A DNA stretch of 64,000 nt, from positions 1 through 64,000 of the forward strand of contig JAXLZL010000002.1 in assembly GCA_046350895.1 (NCBI GenBank). Reading direction: 5' to 3'. This document shows, in pieces, positions 26,478 to 34,828 of the stretch. Below the pieces are notes generated by a model. That model did not search any database. It worked only from the letters and a program-made list of their open reading frames with translations, and was not told the DNA's origin. This DNA is from HK-STAS-PATE-2 sp046350895. Lineage in GTDB: Bacteria; Patescibacteriota; Patescibacteriia; 2-12-FULL-60-25. The stretch's first letter is position 1. Every line of letters begins with the position of its first letter. The translations under genes were made by a program, and so were the position numbers.

Positions 26478-27767
26478 TTATTTTATTTTCTTAAAAACCG
26501 CTTCGGCTTTGGCCTTGCTTTCGTATGGACCAATGATGGCTGAGGCCATGCGGTCTTTGGTGAAGACGAGTTTGGCCACGCGGCGAATGTCGGCCGCCGT
26601 CACCTTTTGAATACGCTTGAGGCGCTCTTCTGGCGTCTCGAGTTTTTTCTGAAAAATCCATTGCTTGCCGTAGTAGTCGGCTTGCGAAGACGAGTCTTCG
26701 AAGGCAAGTAAAAATTTGCCGCGCACATGGTCTTTGGCGCGTTTTAATTCTTCGGTGCTGACAAGCTTGGTTGAGATCTTTTTGAGTTCTTGCCAAATGA
26801 CATTCACCGCTTCTTCGGTGCGCGTCTTGTCGAGACCGGCTGAGACCTGAAAAATACCGACATCCTCCATCGCCTGGTGCGTTGAGTAAACGCTATAGCA
26901 AAGTCCGCGGCGTTCACGCACTTCGGTAAAGAGGCGCGACGACATGGTGCCGCCCAAAATCGTGGCCAATAAACTCATGGCCGCAAGGTCTTTGTGACCG
27001 AGCGGCAAACCATAAAACGACATGTTGAGCTGGACCTGCTCGGTTTGCTTTTGCTGAAAGGCCACCGGGTTGCCCAGCTTCTTTGGCGCCACAAATGGTT
27101 CAAACGTTTTGGCCTGGTTTTGCTTGGGATTCTTGACTGAGCCAAAGGTCTTTTGCAATAGCGCCATCACCTGAGCATCAACCTTACCCGTCACGGCCAC
27201 TGCCATGCGCTCAGGTACATAGTACGCGTCGCGATAATTCACGAGCTGTTCGCGCGTCACCTTGCGGATATTTTCTCTCGGGCCGGCAATATTCCATCCG
27301 AGCGATGAGTTTGGAAAAAGCTCTTCTTCGATCAAGTCATCGATATGCATGCGCGGATTGTCTTCGTACATGTTGATCTCTTCGATGATGACACCGCGTT
27401 CACGGTCGATTTCTTTGGCGTCGAACTTCGAGTGAAAAATCATGTCATGCAAAAGATCGATGGCGAGCTTGGTTTGTGTCGCATCCATCTTCACATAGTA
27501 TGCCGTCATGTCTTTTGACGTGAAGGCATTGTATTCGGCGCCATAACGGTCGAGCTCTTTTGAAACGTCGAGCGTGGTCGGGCGGCGTTTGGTGCCTTTG
27601 AACATCAGGTGTTCAATAAAATGCGAAGCGCCATTGATCTCTTGGCTTTCATAGCGAGAACCAACCTTGGTAAATACCATCACGGTCGTCGACGTCGCGC
27701 CTTTTTGTGGCACGAGAATGGCTTTCATCCCATTTTTCAGGGTTTTTAATTGTGGCTTGGTGGACAT
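26478..27767 (-). CDS. M16-family zinc metallopeptidase
   Basis: Processing-peptidase-like protein of 429 aa. The inverted zinc motif HFIEHLMFKGT (HxxEH) is present near residue 47, with the distal Glu in GVIIEEINMYEDNP. The C-terminal half repeats the M16 fold with GGTMSSRLFTEVRERRGLCYSVYSTHQA, seen as separate pieces, a conserved Arg-Tyr region for substrate binding. Bacterial members degrade peptides or process exported proteins; this one has no signal peptide. It stands alone between tpiA and glyQS on the same strand. Confidence 0.93.
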   Translation of the reverse strand: MSTKPQLKTLKNGMKAILVPQKGATSTTVMVFTKVGSRYESQEINGASHFIEHLMFKGTKRRPTTLDVSKELDRYGAEYNAFTSKDMTAYYVKMDATQTKLAIDLLHDMIFHSKFDAKEIDRERGVIIEEINMYEDNPRMHIDDLIEEELFPNSSLGWNIAGPRENIRKVTREQLVNYRDAYYVPERMAVAVTGKVDAQVMALLQKTFGSVKNPKQNQAKTFEPFVAPKKLGNPVAFQQKQTEQVQLNMSFYGLPLGHKDLAAMSLLATILGGTMSSRLFTEVRERRGLCYSVYSTHQAMEDVGIFQVSAGLDKTRTEEAVNVIWQELKKISTKLVSTEELKRAKDHVRGKFLLAFEDSSSQADYYGKQWIFQKKLETPEERLKRIQKVTAADIRRVAKLVFTKDRMASAIIGPYESKAKAEAVFKKIK

Positions 27768-27892
27768 GGCGACAGGTTAACAGCTTTTCCCTCCCTTGTC
27801 CGCTTTTAGCGTCCTGCGGGTTTCCCTTTCCACTTCGTGGACAGGGAGATATGGAAGTTTTTATTAAAGATTTTTCATCTTAAATCCATATC

Positions 27893-27943
27893 CCCTTTTT
27901 CACGAAGTGAAAGAGGTGGCCGCCAAAGGCGACGGAGAAAGCC
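27893..27943. repeat. Dispersed two-hairpin repeat, copy 2 (inverted)
   Basis: Reverse complement of the 15221-15272 element: GGCTTTCTCCGTCGCC, a GCC-ttt-GGC hairpin, then CCTCTTTCACTTCGTGAAAAAGG. A further diverged TTCG-loop hairpin (TTTCCACTTCGTGGACAGGG) lies at 27821-27846. Confidence 0.7.
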
Positions 27944-27958
27944 GTAGCGAAGCAAATA

Positions 27959-27985
27959 GCAAAAACTCCCCGCAGGGAGTTTTTG
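27959..27985 (-). terminator. Terminator of glyQS
   Basis: Hairpin AAAAACTCCC / GGGAGTTTTT with a CGCA/TGCG loop, touching the glyQS stop codon; T-runs on both strands. Confidence 0.9.
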
Positions 27986-29365
27986 TTAGAGACGGGATTT
28001 GATCCAACCAACCAATTCTTCTTTTTTGATCGTGACTTGCTCCATGGTGTCGCGGTCGCGCACCGTGATGGTGCCCTGCTCTCTGGTGGCGCCGTCGATG
28101 GCAATGCACCATGGCGTACCGATCTCATCTTGGCGGCGATAGCGCTTGCCGATTGAGCCAGAGTCATCATATTCGGTGACGATACCGGCTTTGCGCAAGA
28201 TCGCGGCGATCTCTTTGCCGATTTCAGGCAAGCCGTCTTTTTTTACAACGGGCAGAACGGCGACTTTAACCGGTGCCAACATCGGAGGCAGGCGCAATAC
28301 CATGCGAGGTTCTTTTTCACCTTCATTGGCCGTGTCAGCCTCGTCGATATCAAGGTGTTCGCAGAGCACGGCGAGCACGGTGCGACTCAAACCCCATGTA
28401 GGCTCAATGACGTATGGGATAAAACGCTCACCGGACTCTTGGTCAAACCAACGAAGGTCTTCGTTTGAATACTTCATGTGGCGGCCAAGGTCGTGATCGG
28501 TGCGATTCGCAATGCCGTAAAGCTCTTTTTGGCCGAATGGGTAGAGGTATTCGGTATCCACTGTACGAGCCGAGTAAAAGGCACGGTCTGCATCGCCGAT
28601 TTCTTTGTAGACGACATGCTCAGGTTTGATTTTGAGCACATCGTGAATCCACGTTTTCATCTCGGCGAGCCAGAGTTCAAATTGCTCAGGAGCTTCAGCT
28701 GGCTTCACGAAATACTCGATCTCCATTTGTTCGAATTCACGGGTGCGAAAGATGAAGTTGCCTGGCGTGATTTCGTTTCTGAAGGCACGACCAACCTGGG
28801 CGATACCGAATGGCAATTTCTTGCGCATGGTGTCGCGGATGTCCTTCCAGGTTGTGAACATGCCGGCAGCCGTCTCTGGGCGCAAGTAGGCGGTATTTGC
28901 CGTATCGTCGGTAACACCAACGAAGGTCTTAAACATCAAGTTGAAGTTGCGCACCTCACCGAGCTGGCCGCCACAAGCAGGGCAAACAATGTCTTGAATG
29001 GTGACGCTTGGCGCTTTTTCAGGGCCAACCTCTTCTTGCTTGGCTTCAATCAAATGATCGGCGCGGTGGCGCTTTTTGCACTTCTTGCAATCCACCAAAG
29101 GGTCGCTAAAAGTCTCAAGGTGCCCCGAGGCCTCCCACACTTTTGGATGCTGGATGATAGGCGTATCGACACCGACGACATCCTCACGACCATGAACAAA
29201 CATCTTCCACCACGCATCGCGGATATTGTTCTTGAGCTCGATGCCATATGGTCCGTAGTCCCAGGCATTGGCAAAGCCGCCGTAGATATCGGAGTCGGCA
29301 TAGACAAAGCCGCGTCGTTTGCACAACGACACGAGCAATTCCATTTTCTTTTCGTTCGAAATCAT
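27986..29365 (-). CDS. glyQS: Glycyl-tRNA synthetase (dimeric type)
   Basis: Charges tRNA-Gly with glycine (459 aa; the single-chain alpha2 class II type). Motif 1 to 3 landmarks: RGFVYADSDIYGGFANAWDYGP at the start, read in pieces; AYLRPETAAGMF; FGIAQVGRAFRNEITP; FRTREFEQMEIEYF; and the motif 3 region EPTWGLSRTVLAVL. A C-terminal anticodon-binding domain carries VAVLPVV and DEIGTPWCIAID. The CKKCKKRH and CPACGG pairs suggest a zinc-binding insertion. frr lies directly upstream on the same strand with 9 bases between. Confidence 0.95.
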   Translation of the reverse strand: MISNEKKMELLVSLCKRRGFVYADSDIYGGFANAWDYGPYGIELKNNIRDAWWKMFVHGREDVVGVDTPIIQHPKVWEASGHLETFSDPLVDCKKCKKRHRADHLIEAKQEEVGPEKAPSVTIQDIVCPACGGQLGEVRNFNLMFKTFVGVTDDTANTAYLRPETAAGMFTTWKDIRDTMRKKLPFGIAQVGRAFRNEITPGNFIFRTREFEQMEIEYFVKPAEAPEQFELWLAEMKTWIHDVLKIKPEHVVYKEIGDADRAFYSARTVDTEYLYPFGQKELYGIANRTDHDLGRHMKYSNEDLRWFDQESGERFIPYVIEPTWGLSRTVLAVLCEHLDIDEADTANEGEKEPRMVLRLPPMLAPVKVAVLPVVKKDGLPEIGKEIAAILRKAGIVTEYDDSGSIGKRYRRQDEIGTPWCIAIDGATREQGTITVRDRDTMEQVTIKKEELVGWIKSRL

Positions 29366-29374
29366 AGGGTGGGG

Positions 29375-29929
29375 TTAGACCGTCATCACTTCTTTTTCTT
29401 TTTCGGCGGCCATTTGTTCGATTTTGGCATTCCATTCGCCAACGACCTTGTCGAGGCGTTCGAGTTCGCGGCGTTCTTCATCTTCGCCAATCAGTTTTTC
29501 TTTTTTGTCGGCTTGGATGGCAGAGCGGATTTTTTCACGCACGTTGCGGACGGCGATCTTGCCGGCTTCTTCGCGCTGCTTGAGAAGTTTTACCATCGAC
29601 TTGCGGTTTTCTTCGGTCATCGGCGGCATAATCAAACGTATCACGGTGCCGGCCGTATTCGGCATCATGCCGAGATTGGCTTCGATGATCGCCTTTTCAA
29701 CGTCTTTGACGATGCTCTTGTCCCATGGCTCGATCTGAAGCGTCTTCGCATCAGGGATAGTGACCGAAGCGCAGGACTTCAAGTCCATCGACTGGCCATA
29801 AGCGACAACGTGGACATGCTCAACAAGCCCCGGATGGGCGCGGCCGGTGCGAAAGCCCTGAAGCTCTTGGTGAAAGTGGTCAACAACTGCCTGAAATTCT
29901 GCCTTGTTTGCATCAATATGATTAGCCAT
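29375..29929 (-). CDS. frr: Ribosome recycling factor
   Basis: Splits post-termination ribosomes together with EF-G (184 aa, full length). Recognised by the N-terminal helix with FRTGRAHPGLVEHV, then VTIPDAKTLQIEPWDKS, GMMPNTAGTVIRLIMPPMTEENRK and AGKIAVRNVREKIR, read as separate pieces. The ATG at 29929 (MANHIDANKAEF) fits the family; the open frame extends 7 codons upstream without support. No SD. It sits just ahead of glyQS. Confidence 0.96.
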   Translation of the reverse strand: MANHIDANKAEFQAVVDHFHQELQGFRTGRAHPGLVEHVHVVAYGQSMDLKSCASVTIPDAKTLQIEPWDKSIVKDVEKAIIEANLGMMPNTAGTVIRLIMPPMTEENRKSMVKLLKQREEAGKIAVRNVREKIRSAIQADKKEKLIGEDEERRELERLDKVVGEWNAKIEQMAAEKEKEVMTV

Positions 29930-29954
29930 AGATACAGCGCAGATTGCCATGGCA

Positions 29955-29987
29955 AAACGAAAAAAGCAACCTTTCGGCTGCTTTTTT
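29955..29987 (-). terminator. Terminator after the beta-propeller lipoprotein gene
   Basis: Minus-strand hairpin AAAAAAGC-a-GCC / GG-t-TGCTTTTTT with a GAAA loop, ahead of frr. Confidence 0.9.
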
Positions 29988-29991
29988 GTTT

Positions 29992-31059
29992 TTATTTCGT
30001 CGCTGGCAAGGTACCCATGAACAGCGTGGTCTGCTCTGGGGTAACCGTGTACAAGAAGGTCGAAGCACCACGGGTTGAAGGTAGTTTTTTCGGCGTCCAG
30101 GTCTGGCCGCCATCAGCACTCCAGATCACCGCCTTATCGGTCGCATAGACGAGACGATTTTTGTCTTTAGGATGAATGGCGAAGGCACGCATGTCGACCG
30201 TGCCCGGAGGCGTAGGCAATGAGAGGGCGGTCCAGGTAACACCCGCATCATCAGATTTGGTGATGCCATAACGCGAGATGAGGTAAACGCGACCCTTGGT
30301 CGTCGGATCAAGAACAATGTGGTTGCCACGGCGGGCACCGTCAAAGGCATCAAGTTCTTTTTTGATCGGCGTCCAGGTCTGGCCACCATCGACGGTTTTA
30401 ACGAGACCTTGGCGGTCGACGAGTCCGTAGAGGATGCGCGAGTCGGTTGGGTCCATCACCAGCTCGAGGATCTTGGCACCATCGACGCGGTCGACCACCT
30501 TCCAAGCGACACCACCATTTTCAGATTTAACGATGTCGCCATCTGATGTACCCGCATACAAGATGCTCGGGTTATACCAGTCGATCACGAGGGACAAGAA
30601 CTGTTTGTCGGTACGCGGGTCAAAGTAGGCCTGCGACCAATCACGCGCGCAGTTGTCGGTCTTCATGATCTGGTTATTGCGCGCAGCAAAGATCGTGCAC
30701 TTCTCTTTAGGGTGGACGGCAATCGCATTGACGCGGCCGGCATTCAAACCGCCGGCACTTTGCCATGAGTCACCACTGTCGAGCGAATAAATCACGCCAT
30801 TTTCAACCGTGCCTGCATAAATAACCTTGGCATCTTGTGGGTCATTGGCGAGTGCTACGATACCCATACCGGCGATACTCGCCTGCTTAGCGCCAAGGTT
30901 GAGCACCTTGAGCTGCTTCCAGCTTTCGCCTTGGTCGCGGGTGATAAAGACGCCGCCATCAGGACCGGTCGTGGTCGTGGTGGCCGTACCGCAACCGGCG
31001 CCAGTGAGAGCAAGGGCAAGCAAGGCAGCAGGCGCAAGCGCGCGAAGGGAGAGCTTCAT
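29992..31059 (-). CDS. Beta-propeller (BNR/YCF48-like) lipoprotein
   Basis: 355 aa with a lipoprotein signal: basic start, hydrophobic core, lipobox LTGAGC (Cys at 23). The rest is built of repeated BNR-type blades with the pattern S-x-D-x-G-x-x-W, e.g. ITRDQGESWKQL, YSLDSGDSWQSA, KTVDGGQTWTPI, KSDDAGVTWTAL and WSADGGQTWTPK. This is the sialidase/YCF48/sortilin style of propeller, usually a binding or assembly platform rather than an enzyme. It would be anchored outside the membrane. It overlaps the holB-like gene by 4 bases (ATGA), so they are translationally coupled despite unrelated roles. Confidence 0.85.
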   Translation of the reverse strand: MKLSLRALAPAALLALALTGAGCGTATTTTTGPDGGVFITRDQGESWKQLKVLNLGAKQASIAGMGIVALANDPQDAKVIYAGTVENGVIYSLDSGDSWQSAGGLNAGRVNAIAVHPKEKCTIFAARNNQIMKTDNCARDWSQAYFDPRTDKQFLSLVIDWYNPSILYAGTSDGDIVKSENGGVAWKVVDRVDGAKILELVMDPTDSRILYGLVDRQGLVKTVDGGQTWTPIKKELDAFDGARRGNHIVLDPTTKGRVYLISRYGITKSDDAGVTWTALSLPTPPGTVDMRAFAIHPKDKNRLVYATDKAVIWSADGGQTWTPKKLPSTRGASTFLYTVTPEQTTLFMGTLPATK

Positions 31060-31991
31060 ACAAAAAGTGTTTTGATAAAGGTAGGGATTCGATCTTGGCT
31101 ACTACGATACGGCTTAAGCGCTCCCCATTCAAGGGCAAGATGCGGAGAAATCGCCGAACCCACCAATCGCCAGGCCCAAACGATGGCATGTGCGAGCTCA
31201 CGCGAACGCTCGCCATCTTGCTTCATGATGGTTGTGGCAGCGTCTTGCAGCTTGAGCAGTTCATTCTCCCAAGCCGCTTCGCTGTCGTCAGCGGCTTGGC
31301 ATTTTTTCGCCAGACGCTCCAACTCAGAGACGACACGCCCCGATGAACCATCGATCAAGACGCGCATCAAACGAATCGCCTCTTCATGTTCGGCCGTCAC
31401 CTCGTCCAAACGGTCGACAAGACTGATGGCTTCGCCGATGGCCCCATGCGAACGGTGCGCGGCGATGCCGGCATCTTCGGCGGTTTGTCCGCGCTTGATG
31501 AGTTCGTCACGGATGACGTTCACGTCCAAAGGCAAAAAACGGATAGGCACGAGACGCGAACGAATAGTGCCCATGATACGCTCTTCGCGATCACTCACAC
31601 ATAAAAAGACTACGCCCGCTGGTGGCTCTTCAATTACTTTCAGCAAGCTATTGGCGGATTCTTCATTCAACCGATCAACTTCTTCGATCAAGACCACTTG
31701 GTGGCCGCCTTTGGCCGATGTCAACGATAAACGCGCGATCAAATCACGCGCTTGCTTCACCTTTATTTCTTTGGCGCCTTCTTCGCGGGCGAGCACCAAA
31801 AAATCCGGATGATGGCGGATGGCTTCGACTTCGTCCACCTTTAATAACTCGGCAGCAACATGATTGGCGGTATAGCGTTTGCCCGAACCGCGCGCACCCA
31901 AAAACAAATAGCCGTTCGCCGGATGCACCGCGATCTGTTTTAACACGCGCATCAATTCTGGCCGCGCGATGACATTCTCCCAAACCTTCAT
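31056..31991 (-). CDS. holB: DNA polymerase III delta' subunit (clamp loader)
   Basis: AAA+ clamp-loader subunit, 311 aa. Walker A is GARGSGKRYTA; the Walker B region reads VVLIEEVDRLNEESANSLLKVIEEPP (cut here into pieces VVLIEEVDRL and SLLKVIEEPP); sensor 1 follows with RLVPIRFLPL preceded by TIRSR (the SRC-like motif is SRL here). The zinc-finger Cys of many delta'/tau proteins are not seen. The N-terminal PxLMRVLKQIAV and GYLFLGARGSGK fit HolB. It could in principle be a tau/gamma relative, but the length and degenerate sites favour delta'. Confidence 0.87.
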   Translation of the reverse strand: MKVWENVIARPELMRVLKQIAVHPANGYLFLGARGSGKRYTANHVAAELLKVDEVEAIRHHPDFLVLAREEGAKEIKVKQARDLIARLSLTSAKGGHQVVLIEEVDRLNEESANSLLKVIEEPPAGVVFLCVSDREERIMGTIRSRLVPIRFLPLDVNVIRDELIKRGQTAEDAGIAAHRSHGAIGEAISLVDRLDEVTAEHEEAIRLMRVLIDGSSGRVVSELERLAKKCQAADDSEAAWENELLKLQDAATTIMKQDGERSRELAHAIVWAWRLVGSAISPHLALEWGALKPYRSSQDRIPTFIKTLFV

Positions 31992-32035
31992 GGCCTAGAG
32001 TGTGCGGTTCGAGTGACGCCACGTCAATTTAGCAA

Positions 32036-32070
32036 CGAAAAACGCCCACCAGCATGGCTGCTAGTGGGCG
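32036..32070 (-). terminator. Terminator of the 32089 gene
   Basis: Minus-strand hairpin GCCCAC-t-AGC / GCT-g-GTGGGC followed by GTTTTTC. Confidence 0.9.
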
Positions 32071-32088
32071 AAGTTTCAGTAGGGCCGT

Positions 32089-33690
32089 TCAGGGGCGGCG
32101 CGACGAAGGGCGACGAAGGTTCATCACCCCGACACGGATGCCGAAGAAGGGATCGAAGCGGTTGATGACGCCGTCGGGCGAGTCGTTGTTGAGACGACGC
32201 TCGGCGTGGCTCCCCTGCCCCAGTCCGAGCTGGACCGAGACGAAGGGCGACCAGCCGCGCTCACGCCAGAGGTATCCCGCTTCGAGCTCGAGGCCGCGAA
32301 AGCGGTACTGGTACCAGGTGCCGTTCTGCTCCATCAGCGCCCCGTTGCCGGAGTAACTGTGGTGGATGCTGTAGGCGGCACCGAGCAGCAGGTGGTCGGC
32401 AACGACGCCGAGCATGCCGACGCGGTAATGCGCGTCGAAGCGTCGCCGCACGTGTTCGCCATCGCGGAGTCCCACGCCGATGTCGGTGACACCGGCGAGG
32501 TAGAGATGGTCGACGAGACGGATCGTCAGGCCCGCACCGATGCCGAAGAACTTCGGCGAATGGCTGCCCATGTGGGCGACCAATTGGTAGCGGCTGACCT
32601 CGAAGGCGCCTTCGGCGATGAAGCCGAGACGTTCTCCGGTGATGCGGCGCACCCGCTGCGGGTAGCTGCGGGGCGTCGTATCTTCACCTGCGGTCACCGG
32701 CTGCGTGGTGGCAGCCGCGTCACGAGCGCGATCGAGATCGGCACGCGCTTGGCGATACGCCTCGATCGTGTTGCGGAGCTCGGTGAGAGCCTCACGGTAA
32801 CGAGCTTCTTGCTCGGCCATGCGACGCTCGAGCTCACGCACACGGCTGTCATCACTGACACCCGCATCGGGTGCAGGACGCGCCGCTAGCTGCTCGCGCA
32901 GCAAAGCGATCTCGTTCTGCAACATGTCGATGCGCTCACGCTGGGCATTCAGGTCATTAATCTGACCCTGCAGCCCATCGATGCGCGCCGAGAGCGCCGC
33001 ATCGCCTTCGCGACGCTGGTTGATCTCTTGTCGCAGGATATCGATCAAGACTGCACCTTCGGGCGTGAGACACACACCCGGACGCTGATCATCCGACGCA
33101 TCATCGCTGGGACCTGTATTGGGCGCGACGAGCAAATGCTCGATGAGCGCCACGAACCGTCCACGCGAAGGCTGAGCGGTGCGCCCTTCGGCGTACCAAG
33201 TACCTCCGACCTCTACGCAGAGCTGCTGCGAGCGGCGCGCGATCTCGTCGTCGACGGCGGGGCCATCACCGATGATCGGCGTATTCGGGATGACATAGGT
33301 CAGCCCGGTGGGGTCGGTACGCGGCGGGGGCGTAGTCGTCGTCACGGTACCCGTGGTGGGCGCCGTGGTGACGGTCGTCGTGGTCGTCGTACGGCGGGTG
33401 GTACGCGCATGACGCGTACGCCGCGTGGGTTCGACCTCGGCCGGGCACTGCATCCTCCCAAAGAGGATCATGCCGGCGGCGTTGATGACCTCGTGGTCAC
33501 CGGCACAAGCCGGCTGACGCTCGAGGCAACCGACCACCGTACGGCGGTCGTGGCAACTGGGCCCTAGCTCGTTCTCACAAGCCGTGGCGCAGTCGTAGGC
33601 CGGGTCGATCCCGGTGACTTGGGCGTGGGCGGTCGTCCCGTAAAGGGCCGCACACAGCATCGAAACACACACGATGAGACTGTTCTTCAT
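32089..33690 (-). CDS. Secreted coiled-coil protein with beta-barrel-like C-terminus (SD-led class)
   Basis: 533 aa. Signal peptide ending TTAHA, then a Cys-rich stretch with six Cys (about 30-90), an Arg/Thr-rich linker, a second Cys pair, and a coiled coil (about 215-335: INQRREGDAALSARIDGLQG). The last 180 residues alternate polar and hydrophobic residues with many Gly and aromatics (FGIGAGLTIRLVDHLYLAGV, FFGIRVGVMNL), as in outer-membrane beta-barrels. That is odd for a Patescibacterium, which should lack an outer membrane. SD GGAG before the ATG, a TTGACA box 170 bases upstream and a terminator make it a single unit with GC-rich codons. Function unknown. Confidence 0.75.
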   Translation of the reverse strand: MKNSLIVCVSMLCAALYGTTAHAQVTGIDPAYDCATACENELGPSCHDRRTVVGCLERQPACAGDHEVINAAGMILFGRMQCPAEVEPTRRTRHARTTRRTTTTTTVTTAPTTGTVTTTTPPPRTDPTGLTYVIPNTPIIGDGPAVDDEIARRSQQLCVEVGGTWYAEGRTAQPSRGRFVALIEHLLVAPNTGPSDDASDDQRPGVCLTPEGAVLIDILRQEINQRREGDAALSARIDGLQGQINDLNAQRERIDMLQNEIALLREQLAARPAPDAGVSDDSRVRELERRMAEQEARYREALTELRNTIEAYRQARADLDRARDAAATTQPVTAGEDTTPRSYPQRVRRITGERLGFIAEGAFEVSRYQLVAHMGSHSPKFFGIGAGLTIRLVDHLYLAGVTDIGVGLRDGEHVRRRFDAHYRVGMLGVVADHLLLGAAYSIHHSYSGNGALMEQNGTWYQYRFRGLELEAGYLWRERGWSPFVSVQLGLGQGSHAERRLNNDSPDGVINRFDPFFGIRVGVMNLRRPSSRRP

Positions 33691-33837
33691 CGTACTCTCC
33701 AGTGTCTAAGGTGCGGCCCATCCGCAACCTGATTCGCCCGACATGCTTGCCATCGGAGGAGGCCGACAAACAAGCCGAGCGAACTAGGGTGCGGATTGGT
33801 TTTGTCACCCCGAGCATAGCCGAGGGTTGACGATGCT

Positions 33838-33866
33838 CATTACCATTAAAATAGCTGTTTTGTCAA
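33838..33866 (-). promoter_or_regulatory. Promoter region of the 32089 gene
   Basis: Minus strand TTGACAAAA (-35 at 33861-33866), 17 bp to GTAATG; TAATGG/TAATGA nearby are alternatives. GGGTTGAC is matched by GTCAACCC about 30 bases downstream. Confidence 0.5.
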
Positions 33867-33881
33867 CCCCCTCCCCTACAG

Positions 33882-33917
33882 AAAAGCAAACACCCCACCA
33901 CTTTGCAGTGATGGGGG
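33882..33917 (-). terminator. Terminator of the 33963 gene
   Basis: Minus-strand hairpin CCCC-at-CACT / AGTG-gt-GGGG followed by TGTTTGCTTTTC. Confidence 0.85.
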
Positions 33918-33962
33918 TTCAGCGAGGGTGTCCTTGGTAGGACGAAGGTGCGGGATCCGCGA

Positions 33963-34505
33963 TCAGTTGAACTGTTCGCGGCAGTCGTTCGAGGGCGTCG
34001 CGACACCGGGGGCGGTGTCGACGATGCTGTGCGCGGCGCTGGCGCCGTTGACGGTCACGCCGTTGATGAAGACGCCGTGTGCGAGCGCGCAGGTGTCGGT
34101 CGGCGACGTGCCGGGGTAGTTGGTCACCACCGCGTACTTCGCGCCGCCCGCCGTGAAGCGGACGAGGAAGCGCTTGTCCGCGGGGGCGGACGTGGCGGTA
34201 CACGTGAAGTTGGTCTGACCGTTGCCGGCCGCCGTCATGGTGCACGAGGCGACGAGCACCGTGGCGAGATCGGCCGAGACCATCTCGACCGCCGTGACCG
34301 TGCCGAAGCTGCTGTCGATCTGGCCGGTGACCACGAAGTTCGTGATCACGCTGCCGTCGTGGGTACCGCCGTCGGGGACGTAGCCCCCGCCGCAGGAGAT
34401 CTGGTTGCCGTGATCGTCACGGCAGAGGTCCTGCGAGCAGCCGGTGAGGGCGGCCGAGAGGACGGTGGCGAGGACGAACGAGAGGGTGCGGATCTGCTTG
34501 GTCAT
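33963..34505 (-). CDS. Small lipoprotein (SD-led class)
   Basis: 180 aa lipoprotein: MTKQIRTLSFVLATVLSAAL then TGC, giving lipobox ALTGC with Cys 23. A short Asp/Gly-rich linker (CRDDHGNQISCGGGYVPDGG) leads to a beta-rich domain (about 55-175) with further Cys that could pair (ASCTMTA, FTCTA, TDTCALA, NDCREQ). No family recognised. AAGGAGG precedes the ATG, a consensus promoter lies 165 bases upstream with a leader of about 150 bases, and a terminator follows. GC-rich codon use. It is one of four neighbouring exported genes of the same style. Confidence 0.75.
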   Translation of the reverse strand: MTKQIRTLSFVLATVLSAALTGCSQDLCRDDHGNQISCGGGYVPDGGTHDGSVITNFVVTGQIDSSFGTVTAVEMVSADLATVLVASCTMTAAGNGQTNFTCTATSAPADKRFLVRFTAGGAKYAVVTNYPGTSPTDTCALAHGVFINGVTVNGASAAHSIVDTAPGVATPSNDCREQFN

Positions 34506-34670
34506 GGTGCCCTCCTTAAGGGCTGAGTCGATACGTATGCTCTCGACCCGAAATTTGTTGAAAGAGCCAGACTTATAGGCCGAATGCCCATTTTGTCTTC
34601 ATACGCATTGACAGTAAAAAGGATGTTTTACACCCAATGCCTATGAAGCAAGATCTATACTAAGGCTTAT

Positions 34671-34699
34671 ATTGTACACTATTTTGTTGACAATGTCAA
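34671..34699 (-). promoter_or_regulatory. Promoter of the 33963 gene, with palindromic -35
   Basis: Minus strand TTGACA (34694-34699), 17 bp, TACAAT (34671-34676). The -35 lies in the palindrome TTGACATTGTCAA. The 34506-34670 stretch is the leader; I see no other gene in it. Confidence 0.85.
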
Positions 34700-34828
34700 G
34701 ATTTTGGCTTTGCCAACTATCGGACCACCACGCTTGTGATGGGCTCATAGATGGGGGTGAAACCGAGGCTTTTAGGCTCGATTTCACCCGATCAGTTGGG
34801 TCTCAATCCCGACGTGAGTCGGGAGAGA

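Noticed and set aside
27790..27985. Insertion sequence ends (inverted CACTTCGTG / CACGAAGTG)
   Set aside because: No transposase nearby; better explained by two members of the TTCG-loop hairpin family in opposite orientation.
28478..30148. 556-aa plus-strand open frame
   Set aside because: Lies antisense to glyQS and frr, both clear by motif; it has no domain of its own and is a shadow of GC-rich coding.
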